This document shows, piece by piece, positions 1-9,543 of a DNA stretch of 64,000 nucleotides; positions within the stretch are counted from its first letter, which is position 1, and the number at the start of each line of letters is the position of its first letter. The position numbers and the translations under genes were made by a program. The stretch lies in contig NZ_SCMU01000002.1 of NCBI RefSeq assembly GCF_005503695.1, positions 124,001 through 188,000 of the forward strand, given 5' to 3'. A model generated the notes under the pieces. It ran no database searches and was not told the DNA's origin. It was given only the letters and a program-made list of their open reading frames with translations. This DNA is from Sphingopyxis sp. 2PD (lineage in GTDB: Bacteria > Pseudomonadota > Alphaproteobacteria > Sphingomonadales > Sphingomonadaceae).

Positions 1-1104
1 GACGTGATAATCGGCGGAAATGCCGTTGCCGCCGTGCATGTCGCGCGCGACGCGGGCGATATCGAGCGCCTTGCCGCAATTGTTGCGCTTCAGGAAGCTG
101 ATCGCATCGGGAATCAGGCGCCCTTCGTCGATCAACCGCCCGACGCGCAGCGCCGCGTGCAGCCCGAGCGTGATTTCGGTGAGCATATTGGCGAGCTTCA
201 GCTGGACGATCTGGTTCGCCGCGAGCGGCCGCCCGAACTGCTGGCGTTCGAGCGTGTAACCCCGCGCCGCTTCGTAGCAGAATTCCGCCGCACCCATCGC
301 GCCCCAGCCGATGCCGTAGCGCGCCCGGTTGAGACAGCCGAAGGGACCCTTGAGCCCCGACACATGCGGCAGCAGCGCGTCTTCACCAACCTCGACGCTA
401 TCCATCACGATCTCGCCGGTCACCGACGCGCGCAGGCTGACCTTGCCCTCGATCTTCGGCGCCGAGAGGCCTTTCATGCCCTTTTCGAGGATGAATCCGC
501 GGATCGCGCCGCCATGCGCTTCCGACTTCGCCCACACGACGAACACGTCGGCGATCGGCGAGTTGGTGATCCACATCTTTGCGCCCTTCAGGCGATAGCC
601 GCCTTCGATCTTTTCGGCGCGGGTGCGCATCCCGCCGGGGTCGCTGCCCGCATCGGGCTCGGTGAGCCCGAAACAACCGACGAGTTCGCCCGAGGTCAGC
701 CCGGGCAGATATTTGCGCTTCTGTTCCTCGCTGCCGTAGGCGTTGATCGGATGGATCACGAGGCTGCTCTGCACCGAACAGGCCGAACGATAGCCCGAAT
801 CGATGCGCTCGACCTCGCGCGCGATCAGCCCGTAGCTGACATAGTTCAGCCCGGCGCCGCCATATTCCGGGTCGATCGTCGCGCCGAGCAAGCCGAGCGC
901 GCCCATTTCCGACATGATCTCGCGGTCGAAGCGCTCATCCAGAAACGCCGAGGTGACGCGCGGCAGCAACGCATCGGTGGCGTAAGCGCGCGCGGTGTCG
1001 CGGACCATCCGCTCCTCTTCGCTGAGTTCGGCGTCAAGCTGAAGCGGGTCGAGCGGGTCGAGCGGGTCGAGCGCTTCGATGCGCTGCGGATCGGCGAGGG
1101 CCAT
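1..1104 (-). CDS. gcdH: glutaryl-CoA dehydrogenase, 3' end cut by window edge
   Basis: FAD-dependent acyl-CoA dehydrogenase that oxidatively decarboxylates glutaryl-CoA to crotonyl-CoA in lysine/tryptophan breakdown. 368 codons are visible from the ATG at 1104 (minus) to the left edge; family members are about 395 aa, so roughly 25-30 residues are missing, including the EGTHD-type segment that carries the catalytic glutamate. Seen: [12 protein letters not shown] and MWITNSP flavin-loop motifs, and [16 protein letters not shown], which is characteristic of the glutaryl branch rather than generic acyl-CoA dehydrogenases. The N-terminus carries three DPL tripeptides encoded by a 9-bp tandem repeat. 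It lies 47 bp downstream of the Mic60-like gene and may be co-transcribed with it, although its function is unrelated to haem synthesis. Confidence 0.93.
   Translation of the reverse strand, partial: MALADPQRIEALDPLDPLDPLQLDAELSEEERMVRDTARAYATDALLPRVTSAFLDERFDREIMSEMGALGLLGATIDPEYGGAGLNYVSYGLIAREVERIDSGYRSACSVQSSLVIHPINAYGSEEQKRKYLPGLTSGELVGCFGLTEPDAGSDPGGMRTRAEKIEGGYRLKGAKMWITNSPIADVFVVWAKSEAHGGAIRGFILEKGMKGLSAPKIEGKVSLRASVTGEIVMDSVEVGEDALLPHVSGLKGPFGCLNRARYGIGWGAMGAAEFCYEAARGYTLERQQFGRPLAANQIVQLKLANMLTEITLGLHAALRVGRLIDEGRLIPDAISFLKRNNCGKALDIARVARDMHGGNGISADYHV
1044..1070. repeat. three perfect 9-bp tandem repeats inside gcdH
   Basis: The 9-mer gcgggtcga occurs three times head to tail. On the minus strand it encodes Asp-Pro-Leu repeats near residue 12 of GcdH, before the folded domain. 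Copy number may vary between strains without frameshift because the unit is a multiple of three. Confidence 0.9.
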
Positions 1105-1151
1105 GGAAACGGGCTTTCTCTATATGGCGAGCAGCCCTTTCGGGACGCGCG

Positions 1152-2057
1152 CTAGGGGGTCGGGGCCGCGGTGCTGCGGGCGATTGCGGCAGCGGGACTG
1201 TCGCGCGGCTCCAATATCGCGGCGGTCTCGATCAGGTCAAGCGCACGCCGTGCCTCATGATAGCGCCGCGCATCGATCAGCCAATCATTGGCCGCAGCGG
1301 CCCCCGGCAGCGCCTCGACCTCGGCAATCGCCAGATCAGCCTGCCCCGCACCCAAATAACGCCGGGCGCGATCGAGCCGTTCGGAAGCGCGCGGCGACTG
1401 CGTTCCCGCCGCGCGGACCACGAACAACTCGCTCAGCTCGCGGCGAAAGCCGGTCCACAGGCTGCCACTGTCGTCACCGCCGCGCCCAACCAGCTGCGGC
1501 GCCAGCGTGTCGAGTTCGGCGCGCAATTGTTCGAGCGTCACTGGATCGCGCGACGTTTCGATGATCGTCTTGACCGCGTTGGGCTGGTCGTCGCCGAAGC
1601 GCAGACGCAGCTGGGCGTCGAGATAGCCGAGCGACAGGCCGCGATCGAGCGCGCGGCGCACGGCGAAGGCGACGAGCAATCCTTCCGACCGCGATGCGTT
1701 GCCCGACGCCGATTCGGCCTCCAGCGTAATCCGCGACAGCCGCTGTTCGAGCTCCGCCACGCGCGCCGCCAGCGCATTGGCGCCATCGACGGGCGCGACA
1801 ACCAGCGGCGCGCCTTTCGGTACCGCATCGGCGATCCGCACCGGATCGGCCATATCGCGAACCGCTGGCGGCGCGATGACGTTCGCCGCAGGGGCGCTAT
1901 CGGTAGTGGTCAGCCAGCGATTCACCGCCCAGCCGCCCCCGGCAACACCGATCAGCAGCAGGAGCAGGGCAGCGATGGCGAGCAGCCGAAACGATGGTCC
2001 CCTGGCCGGGACCGCCTCGACCGCAGGCGAGGGGGTGTCGATGCTATCGATTGCCAT
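1152..2057 (-). CDS. mitofilin/Mic60-like inner membrane protein (COG4223 type)
   Basis: 301-aa protein with a short cytoplasmic N-terminus, one transmembrane segment at about residues 24-46 rich in Ala/Leu/Ile, and a long periplasmic part. A predicted coiled stretch follows (VAELEQRLSRITLEAE, about 95-110), and the C-terminus (about 210-290, with ARRYLGAGQADLAIAEVEAL) resembles the mitofilin signature. Known for the family: alphaproteobacterial Mic60 homologues are encoded next to hem genes and shape cytoplasmic-membrane invaginations. Here the gene begins 19 bp after hemD, in the order hemC-hemD-mic60, which matches. The ATG at 2057 was chosen because it directly precedes the membrane segment; a longer reading frame upstream overlaps hemD. 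Function is inferred from family and context. Confidence 0.8.
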   Translation of the reverse strand: MAIDSIDTPSPAVEAVPARGPSFRLLAIAALLLLLIGVAGGGWAVNRWLTTTDSAPAANVIAPPAVRDMADPVRIADAVPKGAPLVVAPVDGANALAARVAELEQRLSRITLEAESASGNASRSEGLLVAFAVRRALDRGLSLGYLDAQLRLRFGDDQPNAVKTIIETSRDPVTLEQLRAELDTLAPQLVGRGGDDSGSLWTGFRRELSELFVVRAAGTQSPRASERLDRARRYLGAGQADLAIAEVEALPGAAAANDWLIDARRYHEARRALDLIETAAILEPRDSPAAAIARSTAAPTP

Positions 2058-2076
2058 ATTTCTCTTTCGAACGACC

Positions 2077-2766
2077 CTATTTTCCGCCCTTGTGGCACAA
2101 AGCATGCGCCAGTGCCAACATTGCCGCGTCGGTGGGCGCTGCCGCCGCGACCCGTTCGGCCCATCCCGCGCCCGCCGCCGCGGCGACGGCAGGGCTGATC
2201 GCGACGAGCGCCAGATGCGCGCGCGATGGGCCGACGAGGTCGCCGATCCGCCGCGCCGCGCGCGCAGAATGGGCGAGCAGCACGGCAGGCGCGGCGATGA
2301 CCTCGGCCCAGTCGCCCGGCGGTTCTGCCGGCTCGACACCATAGCAGGCGCGCGGGTCCAGCAGCGCACCACGCGGATCGAATTCGGACCGTTCGCGGCC
2401 GCAAAGCCATAATATCCGGGCGATTTTTTCTGACGCCATGGCGTCAAGTAAACTCTGGCCATCGGCCGTGCCGGTCTGCACCACGGTCAACCCCGCCGCC
2501 CGCGCCGCGTCGGCGGTTGCCTTTCCCACCGCGTGGACGGGCAGCGCCGCCAGCTCGGCAAGCTGCACGCCCGCAAGCCGCACCGCCTGCGCGCTGGTCA
2601 GCAGCAGCGCGTCGTAGTTGGTCGGCGCCGGGAGCGCCCAGTCGATCGGGTACGCGGCAAACAAAGGCATTGCACGCGCGTCGAGACCAAGCGCGGCGGC
2701 GCGCGCGATCGTGGCGCTGTTGCCCGGTTCGGGGCGGGTGACGACGAGCGGCAGGCCGCCGCTCAT
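2077..2766 (-). CDS. hemD: uroporphyrinogen-III synthase
   Basis: 229-aa enzyme that cyclises hydroxymethylbilane with inversion of ring D to give uroporphyrinogen III, the branch point to haem and corrinoids. The N-terminus LPLVVTRPEPGN and the later HAVGKATADAARAAG segment (about residue 80) are typical of this poorly conserved family. It starts with ATG at 2766, overlapping the hemC stop by 4 bp (ATGA), so translation is likely coupled. Assignment rests on these weak motifs plus position directly after hemC. Confidence 0.92.
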   Translation of the reverse strand: MSGGLPLVVTRPEPGNSATIARAAALGLDARAMPLFAAYPIDWALPAPTNYDALLLTSAQAVRLAGVQLAELAALPVHAVGKATADAARAAGLTVVQTGTADGQSLLDAMASEKIARILWLCGRERSEFDPRGALLDPRACYGVEPAEPPGDWAEVIAAPAVLLAHSARAARRIGDLVGPSRAHLALVAISPAVAAAAGAGWAERVAAAAPTDAAMLALAHALCHKGGK

Positions 2767-3710
2767 GCGGCGAACAGCCGCCGCACCGTATCGGGAGCGT
2801 CGTCGAGCAATCGCCGCGCCAGCGCCGCTGCCGCATCGTCATGATCGATCAGCGCATGCCCCGCGGCATGATCGGCGCCGTCGTCGGAGTAAATTTCAGC
2901 TTCCATTTGCAGCATGCCGTCATCGCGCCAATGCGCATGCGCGGCAACCGGCGAGCGACAATCGCCCCCCAGCGCCGCCAGAAAGCTGCGCTCTGCCGCG
3001 ACCGCACGATGGGTCGGCGCATGATCGATTGCGAGGAGCAAGGCCAGCGTATCGCCATCGGCGGCGCGGCATTCGACTCCGATCGCGCCCTGCGACGCTG
3101 CCGGGAGGAGCATCGCGGTGTCCTGCGCCGTGCCGACCGCGTGCATCCCCAGCCGGTCGAGCCCCGCCGCCGCGAGCAAGGTTGCGTCGGCCTCGCCCGC
3201 CGCGAGCTTCGCCAGCCGCGTCGCGACGTTGCCGCGCAGCAGCACAGGCTCGAGATCGGGCCGGATCCGCCGAACCTGCGCCGCGCGGCGCGGACTGCTC
3301 GTGCCCAGCCGCGCGCCGTGCGGCAGATCGGCGATCGTCGTCGCCGCCATCCCTTCGCGCACGACCAGCCGGTCGCGCGGATCGGCGCGTTCGAGCATCG
3401 CGCCGAGGGCAAAGCGCGCATCGCGGATGGTTTCGACGTCTTTCAGCGAATGGACCGCAATATCGATCAGCTCGGCATCAAGCGCCGCGTCGAGCTCGCG
3501 CGTCCATAATTCCTTGCCGCCCACCTCGGCCAGCGCACGGTCCTGGATCCGGTCGCCGGTGGCGGTCATCGGCACGATGGTGAGCGCCTCGGGCGCAAGG
3601 CCGTGCGCCACGATCAGCGCCGCAACCGTCATATGCGCCTGCGCCATCGCCAGCGGCGATGCGCGGGTGCCGATGCGAAGCGGGTTTTCGGGGGTCGGAA
3701 GGTCGATCAT
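2763..3710 (-). CDS. hemC: hydroxymethylbilane synthase (porphobilinogen deaminase)
   Basis: 315-aa cytoplasmic enzyme that polymerises four porphobilinogens into hydroxymethylbilane. Seen: [14 protein letters not shown] at the N-terminus, HSLKDVE substrate loop, [11 protein letters not shown], and the dipyrromethane-cofactor cysteine in LGGDCRSP (about residue 250). The ATG at 3710 gives a normal-length protein; the open frame continues further upstream into the antisense of tsaD, which is not credible coding. First gene of the minus-strand hemC-hemD-mic60 group; divergent from tsaD with only 63 bp between the start codons. Confidence 0.97.
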   Translation of the reverse strand: MIDLPTPENPLRIGTRASPLAMAQAHMTVAALIVAHGLAPEALTIVPMTATGDRIQDRALAEVGGKELWTRELDAALDAELIDIAVHSLKDVETIRDARFALGAMLERADPRDRLVVREGMAATTIADLPHGARLGTSSPRRAAQVRRIRPDLEPVLLRGNVATRLAKLAAGEADATLLAAAGLDRLGMHAVGTAQDTAMLLPAASQGAIGVECRAADGDTLALLLAIDHAPTHRAVAAERSFLAALGGDCRSPVAAHAHWRDDGMLQMEAEIYSDDGADHAAGHALIDHDDAAAALARRLLDDAPDTVRRLFAA

Positions 3711-3773
3711 CGCAAAGCTGCTAGCGCGGCTTGCCCTGCCGATAAAGGGGCGGGTAAAGGAACGCGCAAGATA
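3711..3773. promoter_or_regulatory. 63-bp divergent intergenic region hemC/tsaD
   Basis: Back-to-back start codons of hemC (minus) and tsaD (plus) leave only 63 bp, which must hold both ribosome-binding sites and probably overlapping promoters. A purine-rich aaaggaacgcgcaag upstream of the tsaD ATG serves as its ribosome-binding site. I cannot assign a specific sigma-factor site. Confidence 0.5.
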
Positions 3774-4808
3774 ATGACTCTGATCCTCGGCCTTGAATCG
3801 AGCTGCGACGAAACCGCGGCAGCGCTCGTCGACAGCGACCGGCGCATTTTGGCGCATCGGGTCGCGGGGCAAGAGGCCGAGCATAGCCCGTTCGGCGGCG
3901 TCGTTCCCGAAATCGCCGCGCGCGCGCATGTCGACCGGCTCGCGCCGATCGTCGCCGGGGTGCTGGTCGATGCGGGCGTGTCGCTCGCCGATGTCGATGC
4001 CATCGCCGCGACCGCCGGCCCCGGGCTGATCGGCGGGGTGATGGTCGGGCTGGTCACCGGCAAAGCGCTTTCCCATGCCGCAGGCAAGCCGCTGATCGCG
4101 GTCAATCACCTCGAAGGCCACGCGCTGAGCCCGCGCCTCGCCGACCCCGATCTGAAATTCCCCTATCTGCTGCTGCTCGTCTCAGGTGGCCATTGCCAAT
4201 TGCTGCTCGTCAACGGAGTCGGCGACTATCGCCGCCTCGCCACCACGATCGACGACGCCGCGGGCGAGGCGTTCGACAAGACCGCCAAACTGCTCGGCCT
4301 CGGTTATCCGGGCGGCCCGGCAGTCGAGCGCATCGCGCGCGAGGGAAACCCCCATGCGGTGCCACTGCCGCGCCCGCTCGTCGGCAGCGCCGAGCCGCAT
4401 TTCTCTTTTGCTGGGCTCAAAAGCGCGGTCGCCCGCGCCGCCGCCACCGGCGCGCACAGCATTCCCGACCTCGCCGCCTCGTTCCAGCAGGCGGTTGTCG
4501 ACTGCCTCGTCGATCGCAGCCGCATTGCGCTGACCGCCTGTCCCGACGCGACCGCGTTCGTTGTCGCGGGCGGTGTCGCGGCCAACGGCGCGATCCGCAC
4601 GGCGCTAACCGATCTTGCCGCGCGCTTCGATCGCCCCTTCGTCGCACCGCCCTTGTGGCTGTGCACCGACAATGGCGCGATGATCGCCTGGGCGGGGGCC
4701 GAGCGCTTCGCCGCGGGCCTGTTTGATGACCTGTCGGTCGCCGCTCGCCCGCGCTGGCCGCTCGATCCCGCGGCCGAAACCGTGCGCGGCGCCGGAGTCA
4801 AGGCATGA
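3774..4808 (+). CDS. tsaD: tRNA N6-adenosine threonylcarbamoyltransferase TsaD
   Basis: 344-aa Kae1/YgjD ASKHA protein that transfers threonylcarbamoyl from TC-AMP to A37 of ANN-decoding tRNAs, with TsaB and TsaE as partners (not in this window). Seen: [13 protein letters not shown] start, metal-binding HxxxH in NHLEGHALS (about 110), [10 protein letters not shown], and [13 protein letters not shown] near the C-terminus. The ATG at 3774 was chosen by alignment of this canonical N-terminus. The stop overlaps gpsA by 4 bp; a tsaD-gpsA pair is common in alphaproteobacteria. Confidence 0.97.
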   Translation: MTLILGLESSCDETAAALVDSDRRILAHRVAGQEAEHSPFGGVVPEIAARAHVDRLAPIVAGVLVDAGVSLADVDAIAATAGPGLIGGVMVGLVTGKALSHAAGKPLIAVNHLEGHALSPRLADPDLKFPYLLLLVSGGHCQLLLVNGVGDYRRLATTIDDAAGEAFDKTAKLLGLGYPGGPAVERIAREGNPHAVPLPRPLVGSAEPHFSFAGLKSAVARAAATGAHSIPDLAASFQQAVVDCLVDRSRIALTACPDATAFVVAGGVAANGAIRTALTDLAARFDRPFVAPPLWLCTDNGAMIAWAGAERFAAGLFDDLSVAARPRWPLDPAAETVRGAGVKA

Positions 4809-5812
4809 CGCGTGAAAGCATGACGTCATACAAGAATTTCGGCGTCGTCGGCGGCGGCGCCTGGGGAACGGCGCTCGCCCAGCTGCTCGCCGCCGACGGT
4901 GCCCCGGTGCGCCTGTGGGCGCGCGAAGCCGAGGTCGTGACAGCGATCAATGCCGAGCATCGCAACCCGGGCTTCCTGCCTGGCGCCGCGCTGTCGGCCT
5001 CGCTGACCGCGACCGGCTCCCTCGTCGACATGGCTGAGCTTGACGCGCTACTCATCGTCGTACCGGTGCCATTCCTGCGCGCCGTGCTCGCCGATCTGCC
5101 CGCGGGCGACGCGCCGCTTATCTTTTGCAGCAAGGGGATGGAGGCGGGCAGCTTTGCCTTCCCGATCGACATGGCGCGCGACCTCGCGCCGCAGCGTCCG
5201 CACGCGGTGCTGTCGGGGCCAACCTTTGCCAACGAAGTCGCCGCCGGGCTGCCGACCGCCATCACCCTCGCCGCCGCCGATCCCGACCTCGCCGCCGCGA
5301 TTGCCGGAGCGATCGCGCGCCCGCATTTCCGCCCCTATGTGTCGACCGACGTCATCGGTGCCGAAATTGGCGGCGCGATCAAGAATATCCTCGCGATCGC
5401 CTGCGGTATCGTCGACGGCGCCGGGCTCGGGCTCAACGCGCGCGCCGCGTTGATCAGCCGCGGCTTTGCCGAAATGACGCGCTTCGGCCTCGCGCGCGGC
5501 GCGCAGGCTGAAACGCTCGCGGGGCTTGCCGGGCTCGGCGACCTTGTCCTCACCTGCACCTCGTCGAATTCGCGCAACTTCGCCCTCGGCCAAGGGCTCG
5601 GACGCGGCGAGGATGCCGCCACGCTGATGGCCGACCGCCGCACCGTTGCCGAGGGGGCGTTCAGCGCCCCGGTCGTTGCCGCCGCGGCGCGTGCCGACGG
5701 CATCGACATGCCGATCTGCGACACCGTCGCGCGACTGGTCGCGGGCGAAACCCGCGTCGCCGATGCCATTCACGCCCTGCTCAGCCGCCCACTGCGATCC
5801 GAGGGCCGGTGA
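4805..5812 (+). CDS. gpsA: glycerol-3-phosphate dehydrogenase [NAD(P)+]
   Basis: 335-aa cytoplasmic enzyme that reduces dihydroxyacetone phosphate to sn-glycerol 3-phosphate for phospholipid synthesis. Seen: Rossmann motif [16 protein letters not shown] (about residues 12-27), [17 protein letters not shown], catalytic-lysine region [13 protein letters not shown] and the C-terminal substrate region SNSRNFALG. Length is normal. The start ATG overlaps the tsaD stop (ATGA). A second ATG six codons in (MTSYKNFG) is a possible alternative start. Confidence 0.97.
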   Translation: MTRESMTSYKNFGVVGGGAWGTALAQLLAADGAPVRLWAREAEVVTAINAEHRNPGFLPGAALSASLTATGSLVDMAELDALLIVVPVPFLRAVLADLPAGDAPLIFCSKGMEAGSFAFPIDMARDLAPQRPHAVLSGPTFANEVAAGLPTAITLAAADPDLAAAIAGAIARPHFRPYVSTDVIGAEIGGAIKNILAIACGIVDGAGLGLNARAALISRGFAEMTRFGLARGAQAETLAGLAGLGDLVLTCTSSNSRNFALGQGLGRGEDAATLMADRRTVAEGAFSAPVVAAAARADGIDMPICDTVARLVAGETRVADAIHALLSRPLRSEGR

Positions 5813-5888
5813 TCGATTGTACGGATTTGCCTGCGCCCCCGCACCGCGCTAGACTGCGCGCCGGGGATCAGCAGAAGGGGCGGCGGGC

Positions 5889-7424
5889 TTGAGCCAGACG
5901 GATAGCGCAGCCGCGCCCGCATCGACCGCAGCCCCATCGGGCGATGCCGACACCGCCGCGCTTGCCAAGGGCGGGCGGACCAACTTCTTCGGCTTCATCC
6001 TCCGCTTGGTCGCGCGCCTGCCTTTCCTCTATGTCGCCGGCCGCTGGTACGGCCCCGAAGCCGTCGGGCGCTTCGCCTTCGCCGTGCTCGTCATCGAGCT
6101 GGTCGCCCAGCTCGCGACGCTCGGCCTGAAGCGCGGGCTCGCCGAACAGCTCAGCGTTCCCGGCGCCGATCATCGCACGGTCGTCTGGGACGGCATGTTC
6201 GTCGCCTTTCTCGCGTCGGCGGCGGGCTCGGCGCTGCTGTTCCTGTTGCCGCAGCTCATGTTTCCCGCCGGCGATGTCGGCGGCAGCGATCGCTGGATGG
6301 CATTGCTCGTCTTCGCGATTGCGGGAACTGACATCGCGCTCGCCGCCTGCGCCTATCGCTTTGACATCGGCACAACGGTGCGCGCGCGCGCGATCGTCGA
6401 ACCCTGGGTGATCAGCGCGGCGGCGGCGGGATTCTGGTTCGTGTCGGTCCGCGACGGGTTGATGCTGTCCTACGCCGCCGCGATGGTCGGGGCGTTCCTG
6501 ACGGCGCTGATCCCGATGCTGCGCCACTATGGCGGGCCGCGCGGCTGGCAACCGCATCCGGCCACGCTGATCGCAGTTGCGCGGCGCAACGCGCCGCTCG
6601 CCGCCGCCGATGCGATCGAATGGGGCACGCGCCGCCTCGACCTGTTCATCCTCGGCCAGTTCACCTCGCCGACCATCTACGGCATCTATTACATGGCGCA
6701 GCAGGTCGCATCGCTGCCGCAAAAGCTGAAAACGAGCTTTGAACCGATCCTCGGCCCCGTCATCACCCGCAACCTCGCCGAAAAGCGGCTTGCCGCCGTG
6801 GCGGCACAAGTCAGCCAGGTCGGTTTCTGGATCATTGCCGCGCAGGCCGGGGTCGCGCTCGCGCTCGGCATTCCCGGCGAAGCGGTGATGGGCCTCGTCG
6901 GCCCCGAATTCGTCAGCGGCACCGCCGCGCTCGCCTTCCTGCTCGCCGCCGAAGTCGTTGCCGCGACTGCGGTCGTCAGCGAAGCCGCGCTGGTCTATGT
7001 CGCGCGCCACCGCAACCTTTTGATCAGCGTCGCGACGCTGGCGTTGCAGGCGGTGCTCAGCGTCACGCTGATCCTGGTCGCACAGTCGATGGGCCTGCCC
7101 CCGATCACCTACGCCGCCGCGGTCGCGCTGGCGCTGATGCTCGCGCTGGGCTTTGCTTCGGTGGTCAAGGCGCGGCTGCTCGCGCGCGTCCTTGGCGCAC
7201 CGGTCAACAGCCTGCGCTGGGCGCTCGTGTGGGCGACCGCAGGCGCCGCGATTCTTGGCTGGGGCGCGACGCAGCTGCCCGAATGGGCAGAGCTCCTGAT
7301 CGGCGTGCCGGTGATTCTCGGCATCTATTCATGGCTGATCTGGACGCGCGGCTTCGGCCCCGCCGATCGCGCGCTGTTCAAGAAACACCCCGAAGCGGCG
7401 GGGGCAGAGCCCGCCGCCACCTAG
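5889..7424 (+). CDS. oligosaccharide flippase-like polytopic membrane protein
   Basis: 511-aa inner-membrane protein with a roughly 28-residue Ala/Pro-rich cytoplasmic N-terminus followed by about 12-14 hydrophobic segments, the layout of the MOP superfamily (Wzx/MviN-type lipid-linked sugar flippases). The motif GRWYGPEAVGRFAFAVLVIE near residue 55 resembles the family's first helices. The TTG at 5889 sits 6-10 nt after a purine-rich agaagggg, which decides this start. It follows gpsA by 76 bp. Substrate unknown; no glycosyltransferases are adjacent, but surface-polysaccharide-type genes occur at 15-21 kb. Confidence 0.82.
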   Translation: MSQTDSAAAPASTAAPSGDADTAALAKGGRTNFFGFILRLVARLPFLYVAGRWYGPEAVGRFAFAVLVIELVAQLATLGLKRGLAEQLSVPGADHRTVVWDGMFVAFLASAAGSALLFLLPQLMFPAGDVGGSDRWMALLVFAIAGTDIALAACAYRFDIGTTVRARAIVEPWVISAAAAGFWFVSVRDGLMLSYAAAMVGAFLTALIPMLRHYGGPRGWQPHPATLIAVARRNAPLAAADAIEWGTRRLDLFILGQFTSPTIYGIYYMAQQVASLPQKLKTSFEPILGPVITRNLAEKRLAAVAAQVSQVGFWIIAAQAGVALALGIPGEAVMGLVGPEFVSGTAALAFLLAAEVVAATAVVSEAALVYVARHRNLLISVATLALQAVLSVTLILVAQSMGLPPITYAAAVALALMLALGFASVVKARLLARVLGAPVNSLRWALVWATAGAAILGWGATQLPEWAELLIGVPVILGIYSWLIWTRGFGPADRALFKKHPEAAGAEPAAT

Positions 7425-7437
7425 CGTCTGGCTTCGA

Positions 7438-7695
7438 CTACTTCACCGCTTCCTGCGCGGCATCGCCGACGTCCTGCGCCGCATCGCCGACCTTCTGCGC
7501 CGCTTCGGTGATCGCACCAGTCTCGGCGCTGTCGTTGGCGAGGAACTGGAACGCAAAAAAGCCCGCGACCGCCAGCACGACGAGCAGGATCAGGCCCATG
7601 CCCAATCCGCCGCTGCGCCGCGGTTCGCGATCGATGATCGTCGTCGTGTGCGTCGTCCCGTCGGGCGCGCGCGTTTCATGAATCTCGTCGGCCAT
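7438..7695 (-). CDS. small single-pass membrane protein, unknown function
   Basis: 85 aa: a charged N-terminus with a Thr-rich stretch, one transmembrane helix (about residues 30-50) and a C-terminal amphipathic tail with repeated AAQ-VGDAAQ units. The ATG at 7695 was preferred over one 18 bp upstream because AGGAGG lies 4 nt before it. It lies 57 bp downstream of the PfkB kinase in the same direction and converges with the flippase gene. I do not recognise a family and infer no function beyond membrane anchoring. Confidence 0.75.
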   Translation of the reverse strand: MADEIHETRAPDGTTHTTTIIDREPRRSGGLGMGLILLVVLAVAGFFAFQFLANDSAETGAITEAAQKVGDAAQDVGDAAQEAVK

Positions 7696-7752
7696 GCCAT
7701 CCTCCTGTGCCATTCTTCTGGCGCATAGGACGCGTCGGCTGACCGAAAGTTC

Positions 7753-8751
7753 CTAGCCGAGACGCGCGGCGACCTTGGCGCCCAGGTCAGTTTGCGCGCG
7801 CGGGCCGACCTGCGCGATGATTTCGCGCGCGCACACCGCGCCCATCGTCAGGCAGTCGGCAATCGGGCGGCCCTCGGCCAGTCCCGCCAAGAAACCGGCG
7901 GCGAACAGGTCACCCGCTCCCGTCGTATCGACCACGTCGTCGATCGGCTCGGCGGCGACTTCGGTGCGTTCGCCGCCCGTCATCGCAACCGCACCCTTTT
8001 CGCCGCGCGTCGCGACGAGCAGCGGCACCTGGGCAGCGACCTGGGCGAGCGCCGCCTCGAAATCGCCCTGCTGTGCCAGTTCGAGCAGCTCGGCCTCGTT
8101 GGCGAACAGGATGTCGATCTCACCCGCCGCCATCATGCGGCGGAAATCTTCGCCATGCCCCGCGACGACAAAGGTGTCCGACAAGGTGAAAGCGACGCGC
8201 CGACCCGCGGTCTTGGCCATCCCGATCGCCTCCGCCATCGCCGCGCGCGACGCGTCGGCGTTCCACAAATAGCCTTCGAGATAGAGGATATCGGCATCGG
8301 CGATCAGCGCCGCGTCGAGCGACGCGCGCCCCAGGTTCTGCGACGCGCCCAGAAAGGTGTTCATCGTCCGCTGGCCGTCGGGGGTGACCAGGATCAGGCA
8401 GCGCGCGGTCGGCGCGCCGGCGTCCGACGGCGGTGTGTCGAACGCAACGCCGAGCGAGGTCAGGTCGTGCGTGAAGACCTGCCCGAGCTGGTCCTCAGCC
8501 ACCTGGCCGATAAACCCGCAGCGGCGCCCGAGCGCCGCCATTCCGGCGAGCGTGTTCGCCGCGCTGCCGCCCGACATCTCGATTGCCGGGCCCATCGCGG
8601 CATAAAGCCGTTCGGCCTCGTCAGCGTCGATCAGGCGCATCGATCCCTTGACCAGATTTTCGCTTTCGATCAGCGCATCGTCAGCGCGGGCGAGGACGTC
8701 GACGATCGCATTGCCGATGGCAACAACGTCGAAACGGGCGGTGGCGGCCAT
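7753..8751 (-). CDS. PfkB-family sugar kinase, adenosine-kinase-like
   Basis: 332-aa ribokinase-fold kinase. Seen: FDVVAIGNAIVDVLARADD at the N-terminus, the glycine-rich substrate-lid region MSGGSAANTLAGMAALG (about 58-75), and the PfkB signature 2 DTTGAGDLFAAGFLAGL with the anion-hole GAGD and catalytic Asp (about 275). Known relatives in alphaproteobacteria are annotated adenosine kinase, so purine-nucleoside salvage (adenosine to AMP) is the likely role, but sugar substrate cannot be fixed from sequence. The ATG at 8751 gives the canonical start; a much longer open frame upstream is antisense to the EI24-like gene. Confidence 0.88.
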   Translation of the reverse strand: MAATARFDVVAIGNAIVDVLARADDALIESENLVKGSMRLIDADEAERLYAAMGPAIEMSGGSAANTLAGMAALGRRCGFIGQVAEDQLGQVFTHDLTSLGVAFDTPPSDAGAPTARCLILVTPDGQRTMNTFLGASQNLGRASLDAALIADADILYLEGYLWNADASRAAMAEAIGMAKTAGRRVAFTLSDTFVVAGHGEDFRRMMAAGEIDILFANEAELLELAQQGDFEAALAQVAAQVPLLVATRGEKGAVAMTGGERTEVAAEPIDDVVDTTGAGDLFAAGFLAGLAEGRPIADCLTMGAVCAREIIAQVGPRAQTDLGAKVAARLG

Positions 8752-8859
8752 GAAAAATCCTGTGATGCGTGGGAAAAAGTTGCCGCGCTTTAGGGATGCC
8801 GGCGGGTCAAGGCAAGCGCGACGCTTGACGCACGCCCTGCTGCCCAGCATCCCCGGGCA

Positions 8860-9543
8860 ATGACCCGTGCCTTGCATGCCTTTTTCCTCGCGCTTCGCGA
8901 TCTGCCGAACCCCCGCGTGCTGCGCATCCTGCTGCAAAGCCTCGCGCTGACCTTGTTGCTCTTGGTCGTCGCGGGCGCCGCACTGTTTTTCGCGGCGCGC
9001 TGGGCGATGGATTATTGGGGGTGGCTGGGTGCTGCCGAACAGGACATGGCAGGCATCTTGGTCGTCCTCCTGATCATCGCGGGCAGCTGGCTGCTGTTCC
9101 GCGCCGTCGCGATCGTCGTCGTCGGGCTGTTCGCCGATGCGATCGTCGCCGATGTCGAAGGACGCCATTATCCCGCCGCCGCGGCGCGCGCTGTCGATGT
9201 CGGCTGGGCGCAGAATATCCGCCTCGCGCTCGCGTCGCTGGTGCGGCTGATCGGCGGCAATCTGCTCGCGCTGCCGATCTATATCCTGCTGCTGGTTACC
9301 GGCATCGGCACCCCGATCTTTGCACTGTTCGTCAACGCGCTGCTGCTCGGCCGCGATCTGGAGGCGATGGTGCTGGCGCGCCATCCCGACCGGCCGCGAC
9401 TGGGCCGGCCCGCTCGCTGGTCGCTCGGGCTGCTGTCCGCCGCAAGCTTTGTGGTACCCGTCGCCAATCTGTTGGCGCCGATCGTCAGCGCCGCTATGGC
9501 CGTCCACATGCTCCATTTGGCGAGCGGGGACCCGAACAGATGA
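8860..9543 (+). CDS. EI24/CysZ-like multi-pass membrane protein
   Basis: 227 aa with four to six hydrophobic segments (about 25-50, 70-95, 125-150, 160-180, 195-220) and the ALPIYILLLVTGIGTPIFAL stretch typical of the EI24 domain, a family that includes the sulfate importer CysZ. Role here is unknown: no cys genes are nearby. Divergent from the PfkB kinase with 108 bp between; its stop overlaps the following lipoprotein gene by 4 bp. Confidence 0.8.
   Translation: MTRALHAFFLALRDLPNPRVLRILLQSLALTLLLLVVAGAALFFAARWAMDYWGWLGAAEQDMAGILVVLLIIAGSWLLFRAVAIVVVGLFADAIVADVEGRHYPAAAARAVDVGWAQNIRLALASLVRLIGGNLLALPIYILLLVTGIGTPIFALFVNALLLGRDLEAMVLARHPDRPRLGRPARWSLGLLSAASFVVPVANLLAPIVSAAMAVHMLHLASGDPNR

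Noticed and set aside
4..1155. A 383-codon open frame on the plus strand
   Set aside because: It is antisense to gcdH, whose minus-strand translation shows clear acyl-CoA dehydrogenase motifs; the plus frame has no recognisable domain and an Arg/Ala-rich composition typical of GC-rich shadows.
2058..2462. N-terminal extension of the Mic60-like protein
   Set aside because: It would overlap hemD by nearly 400 bp; the ATG at 2057 directly precedes a credible cytoplasmic start and membrane helix.
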